A stretch of 64,000 nucleotides of DNA from Astropecten irregularis (GCA_963971285.1 OZ020244.1:1240001-1304000), one strand, 5' to 3'; positions 45,591 to 57,261 are shown, numbered from the stretch's first letter. Notes: generated by a model not told the origin, from the letters alone. Numbers and translations: made by a program.

Positions 45591-46560
45591 AATATGTTGA
45601 TGATTTTTATCTTTTCTCAGGGCGGTGATTGTAACAATTTAATTGAATTAAGTTTCATTGTTACTGTCGTGACCTATTAATTATTATAATTATTACATAA
45701 TGATATGAATATGATAATTCGTAATGTAGACAGAAAAAAGACTGGTACTCTGTCCGACTGGGTTACATTTTCATGATTTATTATAATCACTAATCAATCA
45801 CAACATCTTTTAAAACAATGAATTTTTACAAACTTGAGTGCTTACACAAAGTGCAGCGAATCATTAGACAGGATTCAGTGTCACATGACTGTCACATGAC
45901 AGCAAGACAGTAACATGACAGTCACATGAACTTGATTTTTCGATACATACAAGGAAAAAAGTAAAGTAATAAACTCAATACATTGCACTTTGAAATGATA
46001 AAACACTACGTAGACATACAAATACAAATAATTATGGTTTTAGTTTAATTAACAAACTCAATTTCTTAATGAATGTAGATCTCATGTTACCCCACCCCCA
46101 TGAAAGCCTGTGCCCCACCCCTTCTATTTTTTTTTAAAGCCTACCTTGCTCATGTTGCTTGATTTGTTTCCAGTCCCCCCCCCCCGGTGCCCCAAAGAAA
46201 TATGACCCTATGTGACGTCGCTGCTTTGGATACGAGATAGCATACATGATTTTTTACTCCTTTTGTATTTGCTTAAGTGGTTACCAAGGGAATATGTGCT
46301 GATACAGTGGTTTTTAACGGAGTTAAATAGCTGAAAAGGGTGCAATTACATAATTTAATTTTAAATCAAAGTAAGAAAGTGACTATGAAGGAAATTTGAA
46401 ACCGTTCAAATAATTTTGAACATGGTTGACTAAAAGGGCGTGTACAACCGTACATTTGGTAAAGGTCACAGAACAGCACTCACGCGTTGTCTGATCCACC
46501 ATGGCCATGAATTAAAGCCTGTGAACATTTTGAGCTCAATCGGACATCTGAGCCACAAGA
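45591..46560. other. No gene seen
   Basis: Contains a small tandem of CACATGACAG at 45880-45927 and an AT-rich remainder. Confidence 0.5.
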
Positions 46561-46569
46561 AAATAGTGG

Positions 46570-46790
46570 AAACCCGACTCAATTTTTCTTATAAAAGGAT
46601 TTTTGATCTTGCCAATTCAGAAAATAATGTTTTTGGTGTTTGGTTTTACTCTTTTGAATATAAAATACACCCTTTCAGACGGAAGTAATTTTAACGGTAA
46701 TTATGTTTCTACCAGCACCATCTTCATACCCTGTAAGTTACACGTAAATCTGTGAACATTATTTTCTGTTTGGGTATGCTACCAATGCTG
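46570..46790 (+). mobile_element. AGGTA-family MITE, partial
   Basis: Keeps TTTTGATCTTGCCAATTC, GGTTTTACTCTTTT, TCTACCAGCACCATCTTCAT, CCTGTAAGTTACACGTAAA and GTATGCTACCAA. The outer ends are lost. Confidence 0.7.
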
Positions 46791-46864
46791 TACTGTACAT
46801 GGAAGAATACATGCTATTGTGTAGAATTGTTGTCTAATAAAGATTACTCCATTTGATTGGATTT

Positions 46865-47051
46865 TCATAGTAGAGATATACTCGGTGGCAGGCTGGCCAC
46901 ATTCTGGAATCTACATAACTGACATTGGGTGGGTGGGTTGAGATATTTAAACAAAATGCAACCTTTGGCCTTTTTATCATAATCTTGACAAGATCTTTGT
47001 AGTAGGGGGTATGACATACAATTCATATCGTGATACGGTGTTATCTTTAAG
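46865..47051 (-). CDS. Candidate 3-prime exon of the Cys-rich secreted protein
   Basis: Acceptor-like GACACAACAG/C, then 61 codons to a TGA. It encodes (I)LKITPYHDMNCMSYPLLQRS, CQDYDKKAKGCILFKYLNPP and TQCQLCRFQN, with five cysteines. The entry phase (2) matches the donor at 47744. The Cys/aromatic spacing is loosely reminiscent of PAN/apple domains, but I do not claim that. No clear AATAAA was found downstream. Confidence 0.35.
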
Positions 47052-47309
47052 CTGTTGTGTCTACCAAACACATGTTCTTCAGGGGGAAAACAAACAAACA
47101 ACAAACGTTAAAGAGAACATTAGGCGCTGGTTAACTTGTTACGTGTGACCTCGTTAAGCTAAAATGAGTTTACAAACTAGAATGGAAATAATTATTGGCT
47201 GTACTGTCAAATAGATATCATGGGGTGATTGTTTTCTAAGTATCGCAACCAAATTGAAAATTTTGTTTTTAAAGTGGCATCAAAAAGTTGTATGGCTAAT
47301 AAGGGTACA

Positions 47310-47665
47310 GTACATGATTGGTAGCATACCCAAACAAAAATCTTCGAAGATTTACCTATAACAGGGTATAAAGATGGTAGGGGTTGAAACATATCGTTTC
47401 AATTTTTCTGCCTGAAATGCTGTATTTATCAAGAAAAGTGTAAAACCAATGACCAAACAATTTTGTTATCTTTATACTGGATACAAAATAAAAAGATTTT
47501 AAAATAGATACCGGGGCGATTTTCACTGTTTTCTAAAAAGAAATGGGCACCGAATGGGACTGGAAATTTCACAGATGACTGTTACTGTATCTTCCTTGAT
47601 ATTTTTGCCCATGAATCTGTATTTCTTTGACAAAAACCAAAGTATGATATTACCATTAAGCATTG
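47310..47665 (-). mobile_element. AGGTA-family MITE copy
   Basis: Contains GATTGGTAGCATACCCAAAC, the GGGCACCGAATGGGACTG block, GCCCATGAATCTGTATTTCT and the right end AAAGTATGATATTACC. It lies between two proposed exons. Confidence 0.85.
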
Positions 47666-47743
47666 CCCTAATTTCAAAGATATCTGTGTATATAACGGTC
47701 AATTTTAACTGTTGGGAAGAAGTCTGATAATTATCTGACTTAC

Positions 47744-47823
47744 ATTGGACATCTTTCTAAGCGGTTTATCGGAACTTTCTCCAGATTGATCTCAATGACC
47801 GTACAGTCAATGCCCGGATGAAA
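47744..47823 (-). CDS. Candidate internal exon of the Cys-rich secreted protein
   Basis: Acceptor TTTAG, strong donor CCAAT/GTAAGT, 80 nt. In phase 0 it encodes FHPGIDCTVIEINLEKVPIN then RLERCP. The same acceptor in phase 2 would stop after 18 codons (...IWRKFR). A small intervening exon at 47934-47964 restores phase 0. Confidence 0.4.
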
Positions 47824-47933
47824 CTAAACTCCAGGCCATTAATTTGTAAATATTGTGACTACAGGCAAGTCCTGGTTTACAATTACAAGGGCTAGTCGTT
47901 TCTATTCCATCTCATCTTTCATAATTATCTTAC

Positions 47934-47964
47934 CAATGTTCCCCAAACTGCCCCCAGAGCAAAC
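47934..47964 (-). CDS. Candidate 31-nt micro-exon
   Basis: Acceptor TTGCAATAG, donor ATTG/GTAAGA. One base plus ten codons (FALGAVWGTL). Its phases (2 in, 0 out) are exactly those needed to join 49091 to 47823. Short and unsupported by homology. Confidence 0.25.
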
Positions 47965-48039
47965 CTATTGCAATATGATACCACTGGGTATTGTGTTGTT
48001 CGCCACGCCCATTACCTTATACACAAAGCCTGGTATAGG

Positions 48040-48485
48040 AAATACAGCGTGTCCCCCCAAAAAAAACGTAACAGTTTTGGGAACCATTATGTTAAAATTA
48101 AATCGTTTAGCACTTCAAGATTCAGCTATATGATACAACCATGTCTTGGCTATCACCATGTAGAATTTAAGCAAAATCGGGCTGAAATCGGCGAAAATAT
48201 GACCAATTGAAAGAAAACTCTTTAAAAACAAATTTGCAGTATTCCAGAATAAGTATAGTCAATACGCACATAATGTATGAAAGAAAGATGGCAATCGGTT
48301 TTGAGGTTGAGTAACTCAGTCTTAGTTATTTCACTAAATTTCAGTCCAATTTTGCTTAAATTCTACATGGTGATAGCCAAGACATGGTTGTATCATATAT
48401 CTGAATCTTGAAGTGATAAACAGTTTAATCTTAATATAATGGTTCCCGACACAAAGTGTTGCGTTTTGGGGGATAAGCTGTACTG
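48040..48485. mobile_element. Foldback element, arms of about 145 bp
   Basis: Left arm CCCCCCAAAAAAAACGTAAC...TTGGCTATCACCATGTAGAA and right arm TTCTACATGGTGATAGCCAA...CGTTTTGGGGGATA are inverted, with roughly 85 percent identity. Confidence 0.9.
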
Positions 48486-49090
48486 TATACTCTTTTGTCG
48501 GTGAACAAAAGCTAGTATCGAGAGGATTTCTCAAAAACCCTCTCCCTCTAAAATAAATCCAGAACGAACTAAAAAGAGCACCGCTGGTTGTAACATGAAG
48601 ACTGGCAAGGCGAAATCCCTCAAAAGAATCCTTCCAAGTGCCTAGAGTGATACAAAAACACGAAAATCTGTGAAATATATGACACCAAATTCTAACAGTA
48701 TAACTGAATTAATAATGATTACGGATAACCATCTCCGGTATTTGAGAATTTAAGAAAATAATCCCCTCAGAAAATTTCTTTGAGACTGTAATCCAGCCCT
48801 TTAGATGGATTTATCCATTTGGGACTGTCACAGTAATATTATTGTAGGCTGTACCGCAGTGTCCATTGAATTTGTAGGCCAAAATTCGGTCATGGAACCA
48901 GATCTCATGTTTTAGTCATAGCGTCTGAAATAAAATCACGGCACAAGCTTCGTTGCCAAAAAAGCACCAGAAACGAGGACGAATTTCCACAAAATAAGTC
49001 TAAAAAGCTGTTAAGCCGCACTTCATCTGAAAGTGGAACTTTCCTTGCAAATAACTAAGGCCTACAAGATGTTGACAAGATAAAACTTAC

Positions 49091-49215
49091 GGATCTGGTT
49101 CTGAACCGGTTACACAGGTCCGTGTAGCACTGGAGCAGTGGTGTTGGCTACATCCCATACAGTCGCTGTGACGTGTACACGGATTGCCAATAACATCATC
49201 ACTGCATTTCTCATA
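49091..49215 (-). CDS. Six-cysteine exon of a secreted protein
   Basis: Acceptor GGTACAG, donor GATCC/GTAAGT, 125 nt, phases 0 to 2. Encodes YEKCSDDVIGNPCTRHSDCM then GCSQHHCSSATRTCVTG. The cysteine spacing is C-x8-C-x5-C-x2-C-x4-C-x6-C, typical of a small disulfide-rich extracellular module. It resembles in spirit the PC..DC...C patterns of EB or colipase-like modules, but I cannot name the family. It lies 0.95 kb downstream of the signal-peptide exon, whose donor is in the matching phase 0. Confidence 0.7.
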
Positions 49216-50075
49216 CTGTACCTATGGGCGAGATCAATGCAAACAAGATTGCTTTTGGAGTTGGACACAATGATTGACATGAACTGAAATGGGATAAGGG
49301 GTTGATTTTACCAAACTCATCGTAACTTACTATCAATCGTAGTATCTTTGATGCATTGCAGCCCCGCATAAGATAGGCCATCTACGATGGGTTATCCTTC
49401 GTAAACTCGAGTTACGATCGATCGTAAGGCTTCGTAAACTCGACCCAAGGATCTATAGTGTTCTTGCTGTACGACACTATGACATGTTGAGTATACCTTG
49501 ACTAACATTTTGAGATACTTGCCGATTGGCCTATAAACTGTACAGAGTTGGCCATTATGTCGTAAGTTTGAAAAGTACCAGAATTTATTACCAAACTAAC
49601 CAAAAATAATACTACCATTATTTGCCCAAATTATTTCTTTACAATGTAACCTATGACGTCATCAGATATCGTTCGGTACAGAGTGCAGTCCTTTGAATTT
49701 CAAAATTTCGTCGCTGATAATTTTCTGGGAAACTATAAAAAAGCTAATTTTGCTTCGGTCTTTTGCAGACTTATTTTAGATATTAACGTGTCCATAAAGG
49801 TTGTATAGAATACCATACTGTAATTCGGATACAAAATTAAGACAAACGTTCTGCATGGGAAAAGGGGTGGAGCTAGCCTTCAGGAAACAGGGGGGTTGAA
49901 AATCAAAAAGTGCCATTTCGAAACTGAGTCGCAAAAGAAGGATTGGGTATTAGACTTGCAAAGACACCAAAATAACAATCTTCTTGGAAGGTGTGTGGTC
50001 CTGAGAAGGACTGATGAGAGTAAGTTCTCGACGTTTCGACCAGTGTGCTCTGGCCGTCCTCAGGAGTAAGAGAGA
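49216..50075. mobile_element. Intron with a palindromic MITE and a hammerhead-like element
   Basis: 49303-49446 is a TAACTCGAGTTA-family copy with slightly altered ends. 49985-50075 is a short foldback with GGTCCTGAGAAGGACTGATG and GGCCGTCCTCAGGAG. Its minus strand reads CTGAGGA-C-GGCCAG...CTGGTC-GAAAC-GTC (50030-50063). Confidence 0.8.
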
Positions 50076-50164
50076 AGGATGAATTTCGATTGAACTTGTC
50101 TGGGTTTGGGTAAATGACTGGCCACTCATGTGCCGTCCAACTCTCAGTGTTTTATTATACTCAC

Positions 50165-50823
50165 TGGCTCAATGAATTCTCCCCATCCAGCGGCGAAAGA
50201 TTCCTCTGGTTCTTCAGACTGTTGGCCGCCGTAAGCCACGGGTCCCCAGTCCCCTACCGAACCCCAGTCCTCAACGACCTCTTCCTGAGGCAAGTCCTTG
50301 GAAGGTTTGCTGAGCTCCGGGAACGCGAACGGCTGATCGTGCCAGAATCCCCTCTCTTGGACTCCCTGTAGTCCCTTGGTGAGTTCCTTGTCGAAGGTAC
50401 CTCGCCCTGACGCCTTGAAGCCCCTGCTTATGTCCTCTTGGAACGGTAGAAAGGGGATGTCCACAGCTCGTTCCTGGATTCTGTGGAGTGCCTTCCAGAT
50501 CGGGGAGTTATGCCAGCGACGCTCTCTGATGTAACGGAGGTTTCTGAGGCTGGTTGCGATCGCTGCGCCCTTTCTGAAGAGTGTTTGGAGAGTGTCAGTG
50601 GTTGAGGATGAGGCGTGGGCCCTGTGGCAGTCTCTTTTAGGCCTAGCTGTGGAACTCGTTACAAGTACAATGAGGAGGAGAAGGCAGGCAACCAACACCT
50701 GACGCGCCATGTCTGTTTGACTAGAATTTACTCTTGTTAACTTCGTGAAGTCCAGGTAGAATGTCCAGTTACGTTGCTTCTTGCTCACCTTCTTCACTTG
50801 AGGTAATTAATGATAGAGCTTTC
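50165..50823 (-). CDS. Signal-peptide exon of a secreted precursor protein
   Basis: The exon starts after a strong acceptor (CCTTATTATTCTTGCAG, exon from 50823). An in-frame stop precedes the first ATG in this frame at 50710 (context AGACATGG), so 50711-50823 is 5-prime UTR. 182 codons follow to a donor GAGCCA/GTGAGT. Reading through the donor instead gives a stop after six more codons. Residues 1-21 (MARQVLVACLLLLIVLVTSS) are a clear signal peptide. Next come ARPKRDC with a dibasic site, a basic amphipathic stretch (RNLRYIRERRWHNSPIWKAL), and an acidic Gly/Trp-rich end (DWGSVGDWGPVAYGG, AAGWGEFIEP). The mature part of this exon has a single cysteine. With the next exon it forms a pro-region plus Cys-rich module layout. 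Family not recognised. Confidence 0.75.
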
Positions 50824-50879
50824 CTGCAAGAATAATAAGGAATTAGAACATTAAGTCATTGAAAAGTGAACAAAGAAAA

Positions 50880-50960
50880 ATTGACTGGAGCGGGATTCGA
50901 ACGGGCGACCTCCCGGATACCGTACAGGCGCTATACCAACTGAGCTGCCATACGTTGGTG
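50880..50960 (-). mobile_element. tRNA-derived SINE fragment
   Basis: The reverse strand has TATAGCGCCTGTACGGTATC and the B-box CGTTCGAATCCCGC, then CAGTCAATTTTTCTTTGTTC. Same head as at 29.6 kb. Confidence 0.75.
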
Positions 50961-51221
50961 GTGACCCCAATAGTCAATTATCTTTGTTCGTTTGGCAGTC
51001 AGAAGCCATGAAACCACGCACACACCGCCATACTCCAGGGATCGTTTCAATGATTCACGCAGCAATGCCGCAACCTGGGAACGGTACATGGGGGATCACT
51101 CAAAGAGGATACGGCTTTTTAATTAATATAATCAGAATAAGAACATTAGTTAGAGAGTGGAGACAATGCGGCAATGACCCATCGTTTCACAAACTAAGAT
51201 TTTGCTTCATGGTTCAGGAGT

Positions 51222-51356
51222 CGAAACCCTACGATCGATCGTAACTCGAGTTACGAAGGATAACCCATCGTAGGGGACTATCCTATAGGGCTGCAATGCA
51301 TCACAAGTCCTATGATTGATAGTAAGTTACGATGAGTTTGGTGAAATCGACCCCAG
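51222..51356. mobile_element. Palindromic MITE (TAACTCGAGTTA family)
   Basis: GATCGATCGTAACTCGAGTT...TTTGGTGAAATCGACCCC. It is in the opposite orientation to the 58.4-kb copy. Confidence 0.9.
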
Positions 51357-51359
51357 GAG

Positions 51360-51537
51360 TGCAAACAATATAAGCCATTTGAGGCCCACAAAACGAAATG
51401 AAGGGATTGGGCCACATGTCGAAGCCGAAGAAAGGCTCCAGCTTCGCCATGTATCTCAAGCCCTTCATTTCATTTTGGACACAAAATGCGGTAGCAAAAT
51501 CCGAAGCCTAACCTCAAGCCTCATTTCGTAAAGGCCC
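51360..51537. mobile_element. GGGCCTTTA-type element, partial
   Basis: ATGAAGGGATTGGGCCACAT and CTCCAGCTTCGCCATGTATC are shared with 61388-61598. The left inverted end is missing. Confidence 0.8.
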
Positions 51538-51539
51538 CT

Positions 51540-52220
51540 TATCAGTATTCAATTATCATTCGATATTTTTTGGTAGTTCTCCGTTCTCTAAAACCTGTAT
51601 ACATTATAACCGACACTACAGATTTGAATGATTACACAGAAATTATAGTTTCGGTAAGTTGATCGCTGGATGTCTGTGCAAACTTCTTAAACTGATTTCC
51701 ACTTACGTTTTGGAGATAAGAAGAAGTTTACATTTATATTCCGATCATGACCGTTTTAGTTTGGATACCCGACCTCAAAAGGCCTACATTCTTTCCCCTG
51801 ATGCCAACGCCCTCAATTCTTACTTAATTTGATCACGTCAGCTATCATATTGCCCAAGTGCCGCTTCAACAAGATGCAATTAGGAAACAGGTGATATCAA
51901 TTTATTGTATCGGACGTCTGTCTACAAGTTATGAATTCAAATGGGACATTGAGGGTGGTTGTAACCGGTAACTGCACGGAGCGAACGGCAGAAAGGTGTT
52001 TCTGAATTAAGCTGATTGGAATGATGAAGAAGCACCTCGAGTCCAACACCTTGCCTGGTGTATCTAGGGGGCTTACTAATAGGTGATGGACCTGCTACTA
52101 AGAGGGTATGGACGTGGGGAACATCAGGAATGTCTCAAGAAGACTTATCCCAATCTTGAAAGGAACTTACTGACTTATGAATTTCAGAAACTGATATTGG
52201 AAGTCATTGACACTACCGAA
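51540..52220. other. No gene seen
   Basis: AT-rich, no open frame of interest. Confidence 0.5.
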
Positions 52221-52223
52221 GCA

Positions 52224-52348
52224 GTGGGGTCGATTTCACCAAACTCATCGTAACTTACAATCAATCGTAGGACTTATGCAGGCCTATACGATGGGTTATC
52301 CTTCGTAACTCGAGTTATGATCGATCGTAAGGCTTGAAATCGACCCCA
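52224..52348. mobile_element. Palindromic MITE (TAACTCGAGTTA family)
   Basis: GTCGATTTCACCAAACTCAT...CTTGAAATCGACCCC, with the central palindrome slightly mutated (TAACTCGAGTTATG). Confidence 0.9.
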
Positions 52349-53164
52349 GGTTTTAATAACTGAATTTGGCGTCAATTTGCAAAATTTGCCAAATCTTGAC
52401 GAATTATTCTAAATTGTGTTGCACTTGTCACGCATTTGACAGTTTGTCACGGTAGTGTAAATATTTTCACGCCATCATCGTGATGGCTTTTTAATACACG
52501 CTCTGCTATTAATCTATATCACAGTACGCTTCATTGTTTGTTCAGAGATACAAACCTAGGTCACTCTAAGTTTTAAAGCGTGATCCATGATTGATGAAAA
52601 GTAATTGTTCAACTTGATCAAATTTGCTTATTGGAGCCTTTTTTCTGAGGTGGTGGTTGCATTACACTCACAAATTTATCTTTTTACCAGAATGACCTAA
52701 CATACTTACGGATCTGTCCTGCGTTGGTTAGGCCTATGTAATTACATAAAAAGCAGCAATTTATCAAAGTGTTGTTATAACTTCACTTTTTGAAGACGTT
52801 CACATTATTTTTTATCGAGTCACGTTGTGCAGGAAAACGGCCGAGGACATTATCCAAATCACTTTTAATAAAACAACGCTGCCTCGATTATGATGTATGA
52901 AGGAACTGATTACAGACGTTTTCACATGCACGATGCAAAAAAGAAAACAAAAAAAAAACTCGCAAGTCTGGCAAGTTGTTCTCATGCTTGAAAAATTTCT
53001 CAAGGATTCACCAGGGACGTCGGTCACTCTCAAGCATTGGTGTCCGTTCACACGATGACACATCCGTAAGATTTCTCAAGCCTGAGAAAAACTCGCAAGC
53101 CTTGTGAGTTTTTTCAGCATCGTGTGAAAATGCCTCAAATCGAGACTGAGTTGTTTAAGGACTA

Positions 53165-53290
53165 TGATCGATTTCACTAAACGCATCGTAACTTTCTCGT
53201 AGGACTTATGATGCATTGCAGCCCTACGATGGGTTATCCTTCGTAACTCGAGTTACGATCGATCGTAGGCTTCGTGAAATCGACCCTAGG
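53165..53290. mobile_element. Palindromic MITE (TAACTCGAGTTA family)
   Basis: GATCGATTTCACTAAACGCA...TTCGTGAAATCGACCC, with perfect CGTAACTCGAGTTACG. Confidence 0.92.
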
Positions 53291-53299
53291 CTTGTTAAA

Positions 53300-53985
53300 C
53301 CATGCATTCTGATTCCTAAGTAAAATACATGAACAATTACTTACCGATTGTCGTAAGCAAGTTGATGAATTTCAAAAATTGAATGCACTGTGTAATGTAG
53401 GGCCACAGTAGATAATACAACTACATATTTTCCTTTATAGACGTCAGTTCGATGTAATAATTTTGACATAAATCACAGCAACTAACTTTGCAGTACACAA
53501 TGCAAGAATGCCATGGGCTCGATCGCTGGTAATCTATAAGCTTCGAAGTCCACATGTAAACATGGCCTGACGATACTATGGACTATCAGTGGTTAAAAGT
53601 GTACGTAGAATACTATCTGATGTCACATCATATTATAATCTAACTAATAGTACTGATTGTCTCAATGTTCAGGACATGAATATTTAAAATGATACAAATA
53701 CTTCGATACAAGGTTATTAGTTTAGCTATTGAGCAAGGTTATTGTTGTATAATGATTCGAGATAGGCTTAGCGTTTGACCTTTTTTATGTTCGGTCATTG
53801 GTAAGGAAAGCTTCATTGATCACTTCTTGCTAAGTGCTAAGCAAAAGACTTATCTGAGCCCAACTGCATTGTTCTGCTTAGCATAGAATTTCAGCGTTTA
53901 ATGATTCACATCTTTTGTGAATTTAAGTACTTGAATTTCTATGCTAGCTGAGTTAGCGAGAAATCCTTACGCGAACCAGTATATT
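53300..53985. other. No gene seen
   Basis: AT-rich. A few TGCTTAGC-like repeats lead into the next element. Confidence 0.5.
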
Positions 53986-53989
53986 ATAC

Positions 53990-54290
53990 GTAATTTCATG
54001 GAGCTGCTAAGCACACAGAATTGCTTAGCACAAATGGCTTGCCCAATAAAACAAACCACCATTAAAAATTCACTTATTCATGGTCAGTGAACAACAGCCA
54101 AAGAACAATCACAAGTGATACACAACACATGGAAATTTGGTTGTTAATCCTGTTTTCAGACAGAAATTTCATGTAAGCAAATTTTTGCGCTAAGCAGCGC
54201 CGTGAAATTGGCTTTTTGTTCTGCTTATGTAAGCGTCAATTTAACGCTTACGGCAAAGCAGAACCCATAAAATTGGGTCTGAAAATGATA
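53990..54290. mobile_element. GGCCAATTTCAT-family element
   Basis: Shares AATTTCATGGAGCTGCTAAG, GGCTTGCCCAATAAAACAAA and CACATGGAAATTTGGTTGTT with 54843-55085 and 57262-57497. The ends AATTTCATGGAGCTGCT and AGCAGCGCCGTGAAATTGG are inverted. Confidence 0.85.
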
Positions 54291-54299
54291 TCACAATCT

Positions 54300-54840
54300 A
54301 TATTAAAATACCTATCTCATATTTCAAACGGATACGATATGATATGTCACATAGCATGAAATAGCTCTAGGCAAGCTCATTTCATGCACGGGTAAAAATT
54401 AAACATTATCCCAATTTTGAATCTGAGATGCCACTCATGATCACCCCTTTTTAAAGTGGAAGGTTCCGTGTAATTTGGGCGTGGGCATTACAGTGATGTT
54501 TAGATGAACTTAGCCTTATACAAACTTCAACCCGTATAATAATCTAAATTTATTTATAATGAATATAAATCTGGCTACCGTTTGCAGGTGTTTCTAAAGC
54601 AAAACTCTATAATTCTGAAAAATTGCATCAAGTTTAACTCGAGGCGAGAGCAATCATAGGCAGCTGTGCAGCTGAACGGCTCCAAATACCTGATTCAAAA
54701 TACCGCATGGGCGCAAATTACCGTTCCGTACGTTACTCGATTTAATATCATAGTACAAACCTATAGGCATTTTACATCGAATGCCTACGTGCATTTTTGC
54801 TTTAAGCCTTTACTAGATTTACGAGTGCAACTTCCAATCA
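54300..54840. other. No gene seen
   Basis: AT-rich sequence, no supportable exon. Confidence 0.5.
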
Positions 54841-54842
54841 GG

Positions 54843-55085
54843 GGCCAATTTAAGCAAAAAAATTTGCTTAGCACAAAAATTGCTTAGCACAAAAATGGCT
54901 TGCCCATTAAAACAAACCACTACTGAAAATACGATTTGCTATATATTCATGGTCAGCGAACAACACCCAAAGAACAATTACAAGTGCACACATGGAAATT
55001 TCGATTGTTAATCCTGTTTTTATGAAGGCAGAAATGTCATGCTTAGCGATTTTTTGTGCTAAGCAGCTCTATGAAATTGGCCCCA
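54843..55085. mobile_element. GGCCAATTTCAT-family element
   Basis: GGCCAATTTAAGC at the left, AGCAGCTCTATGAAATTGGCC at the right, with a GCTTAGCACAAAAATTGC direct repeat at the left end. Confidence 0.88.
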
Positions 55086-55105
55086 AACAGAGCACAATGC
55101 TGTTA

Positions 55106-55385
55106 CACTGAAAAAAAATCCTCACGCGCTTTAGCAATGGTCCCATGCACAAACCCATACACGAAGTCTGGGAACTTGACCGTATGTTACTGACTATGCC
55201 AAACATAATCAACGACCATTTCAATGCACAACTCATGTTGGTCCACGCAGGCTCAACAGGCTTGACTATAAACGTGGCATGAAACAGACGTTTGGTATAG
55301 TCAGTGATATGTGGTCAAGTTCCCAGCCTCCGCAATATGGTTTGTACACGGGCTCATTGCTAAAGCTTATTTTTCAGAGTGTATG
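55106..55385. mobile_element. Foldback element (CACTGAAAA ends)
   Basis: ACACTGAAAAAAAATCCTCA...GCTTTAGCAATGG at the left and CATTGCTAAAGCTTATTTTT...CAGAGTGT at the right. TTGACCGTATGTTACTGACT pairs with AGTCAGTGATATGTGGTCAA. Confidence 0.85.
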
Positions 55386-55389
55386 CCTG

Positions 55390-56380
55390 TTTTTTATGTT
55401 TGACAAGTCAAACTTTGCCCTATGTGCATGGCTTGTTTAGCCTACATAATAAATTCCAGTGATCAAACGATAAATGATAAATAAAATCCTGGTTTCAAGG
55501 ACTTTTTTACCCCGAATTGTAGGTCGACTTAAAAACCCAGACGTTACACTGGACAAAAACATCATTCATAATATTTGTTCAGCTATAGTCATCCCTTTAT
55601 AACAAAACTAAAATATTATATTTGGAATTAACTCAAAAAGGATGAATTTCCGAGGGATACTTACAGAAGTATTTTATACAAGGGACGTTCACTTGAAATT
55701 TCAACCCAGGAAAGTGATTCTGGTTCAAATGGGAGCGATTTTAATTCTGCTCTTCAGAGAGCGTTCATTAGTACACAAGAACAAAGCCATGTCTCCACAA
55801 GGATACACATTCTGGTATGAGTGCACTTCATAACTTATGAAGGACAAAAATAATCTCTTTGGTAGCGCATACTGTATCACAACTTGTGTGTATACTCTTG
55901 CATATTATTTTGCAAGTTAACAAATAAATGTGTCGTACTATAATACCACTGTTACGCAGCGTTACGATTTCATATGCGAGGGATTGCTTTAACTATATAC
56001 ATAAGCTTTCAGCATACATGTGTACTTATATCGCAGACACATTACGATAAGTCGTAATGTAAAGTGTCGCAACATCAGTATGTTTACGTTTATTCGGATA
56101 CCGGTGTGATATCGGTGGGTATTTGGCTAAATTAAATTCTGACTCAATACCGAATGACGTTAACTATATATCAGTTTGATTGACATGTTACGTCATTACA
56201 TTTCGAATCTTTTCCGAACGAGAATGTCAACTTGGCTGGTTGAGAAATTGTACGAATTGTACTTTTGCTAAAAGTGTGATTGTCCATTTACAGTGATAGG
56301 CCAACATACAGTACATGGTATGCATACGTTTGACAACTCCAATGTAATTTCGTGAAATAATATTGAAGGTATATACTATA
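55390..56380. other. No gene seen
   Basis: AT-rich. The plus frame at 55642-55833 (63 codons) has no recognisable domain. Confidence 0.5.
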
Positions 56381-56384
56381 TTAA

Positions 56385-56812
56385 ATGTAGGTATATATCG
56401 AAACAGAAATCTTCACAAATTTACCTATAACTTTTTTATACAGGGTATAAAGATGGTGAAGGTAGAAACATACCGTTGAAATGTTTCTGCCTGAAATGAT
56501 ATATTTATCAGGAAAAGAGTAAAAACAAAGACCAAAAACAATTTTGATCTTCGGAATATCAAAAATAACGCTGTAACATTTTCAAAATACTGTGCCAGAA
56601 AAAAAAGTAAAACCAATGACCCATGCATGAAACATTTTTGATCTTTTAAAACGGTTTAAAATACCGTGGGCGATTTGTACTGTTTTCTCAAAAAGTGGCC
56701 ACCGTTTGGGACTGAAATTTTCACAGATGACTGTTACTGTATCTTCCTTGATATTTTTGCCCATAAATCTGCATTTCTTTGACACAAACCAAAGTATGAT
56801 ATTACCTTTAAC
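56385..56812 (-). mobile_element. AGGTA-family MITE copy
   Basis: Contains CTTCACAAATTTACCTATAA, TAAAGATGGTGAAGGTAGAA, a GTGGCCACCGTTTGGGACTG block and the right end AAAGTATGATATTACCT followed by TTAA. The left TIR is eroded. Confidence 0.85.
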
Positions 56813-57261
56813 ATCTTTCTGATAATAACTGTTAAACCATGACAAGCGAACAGAAATGACACAAGGACATTAACATGTGTCCTCATCATGACTAGCCTAC
56901 TACACAATCAAATGCTAGAACAGCATCATCGATATAACATGCACTATCTAAGCGGTATGACACGCAGTTGTACTATGAAGGTAACGGGGCAAAGTCTACG
57001 TGAATTCCCATAACCTTGACGCATACATCAGTACAATCTGTGAACTGAAATCGAAGTTGATCTAACGGCAACATCATTATTATCTGACACGCGGTCTATG
57101 TTCCTATCTTTGGCGCGTTTTTATCTGATGATTACGTGCTCAAACGCGCATGGGTGACCCACATAATTCGGAGATGGCCAGGTTTCGCAAGGCTGTTTTT
57201 CGTACGGTGAAGTAACTCGTTTAAGTTCGGGACTTCGGTTGACGCGCCCTGAAAGTGCAAG

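Noticed and set aside
50711-50797. Upstream N-terminal extension of the secreted protein
   Set aside because: The frame upstream of the ATG at 50710 has no in-frame ATG, only a GTG, with a stop shortly before. Starting at 50710 gives a signal peptide at once.
52690-52745. Extra upstream exon of the secreted gene (donor CAGATCC/GTAAGT resembling that at 49091)
   Set aside because: The exon would be only about 24 nt, with a stop in one frame and no acceptor tract. The resemblance is limited to a few bases.
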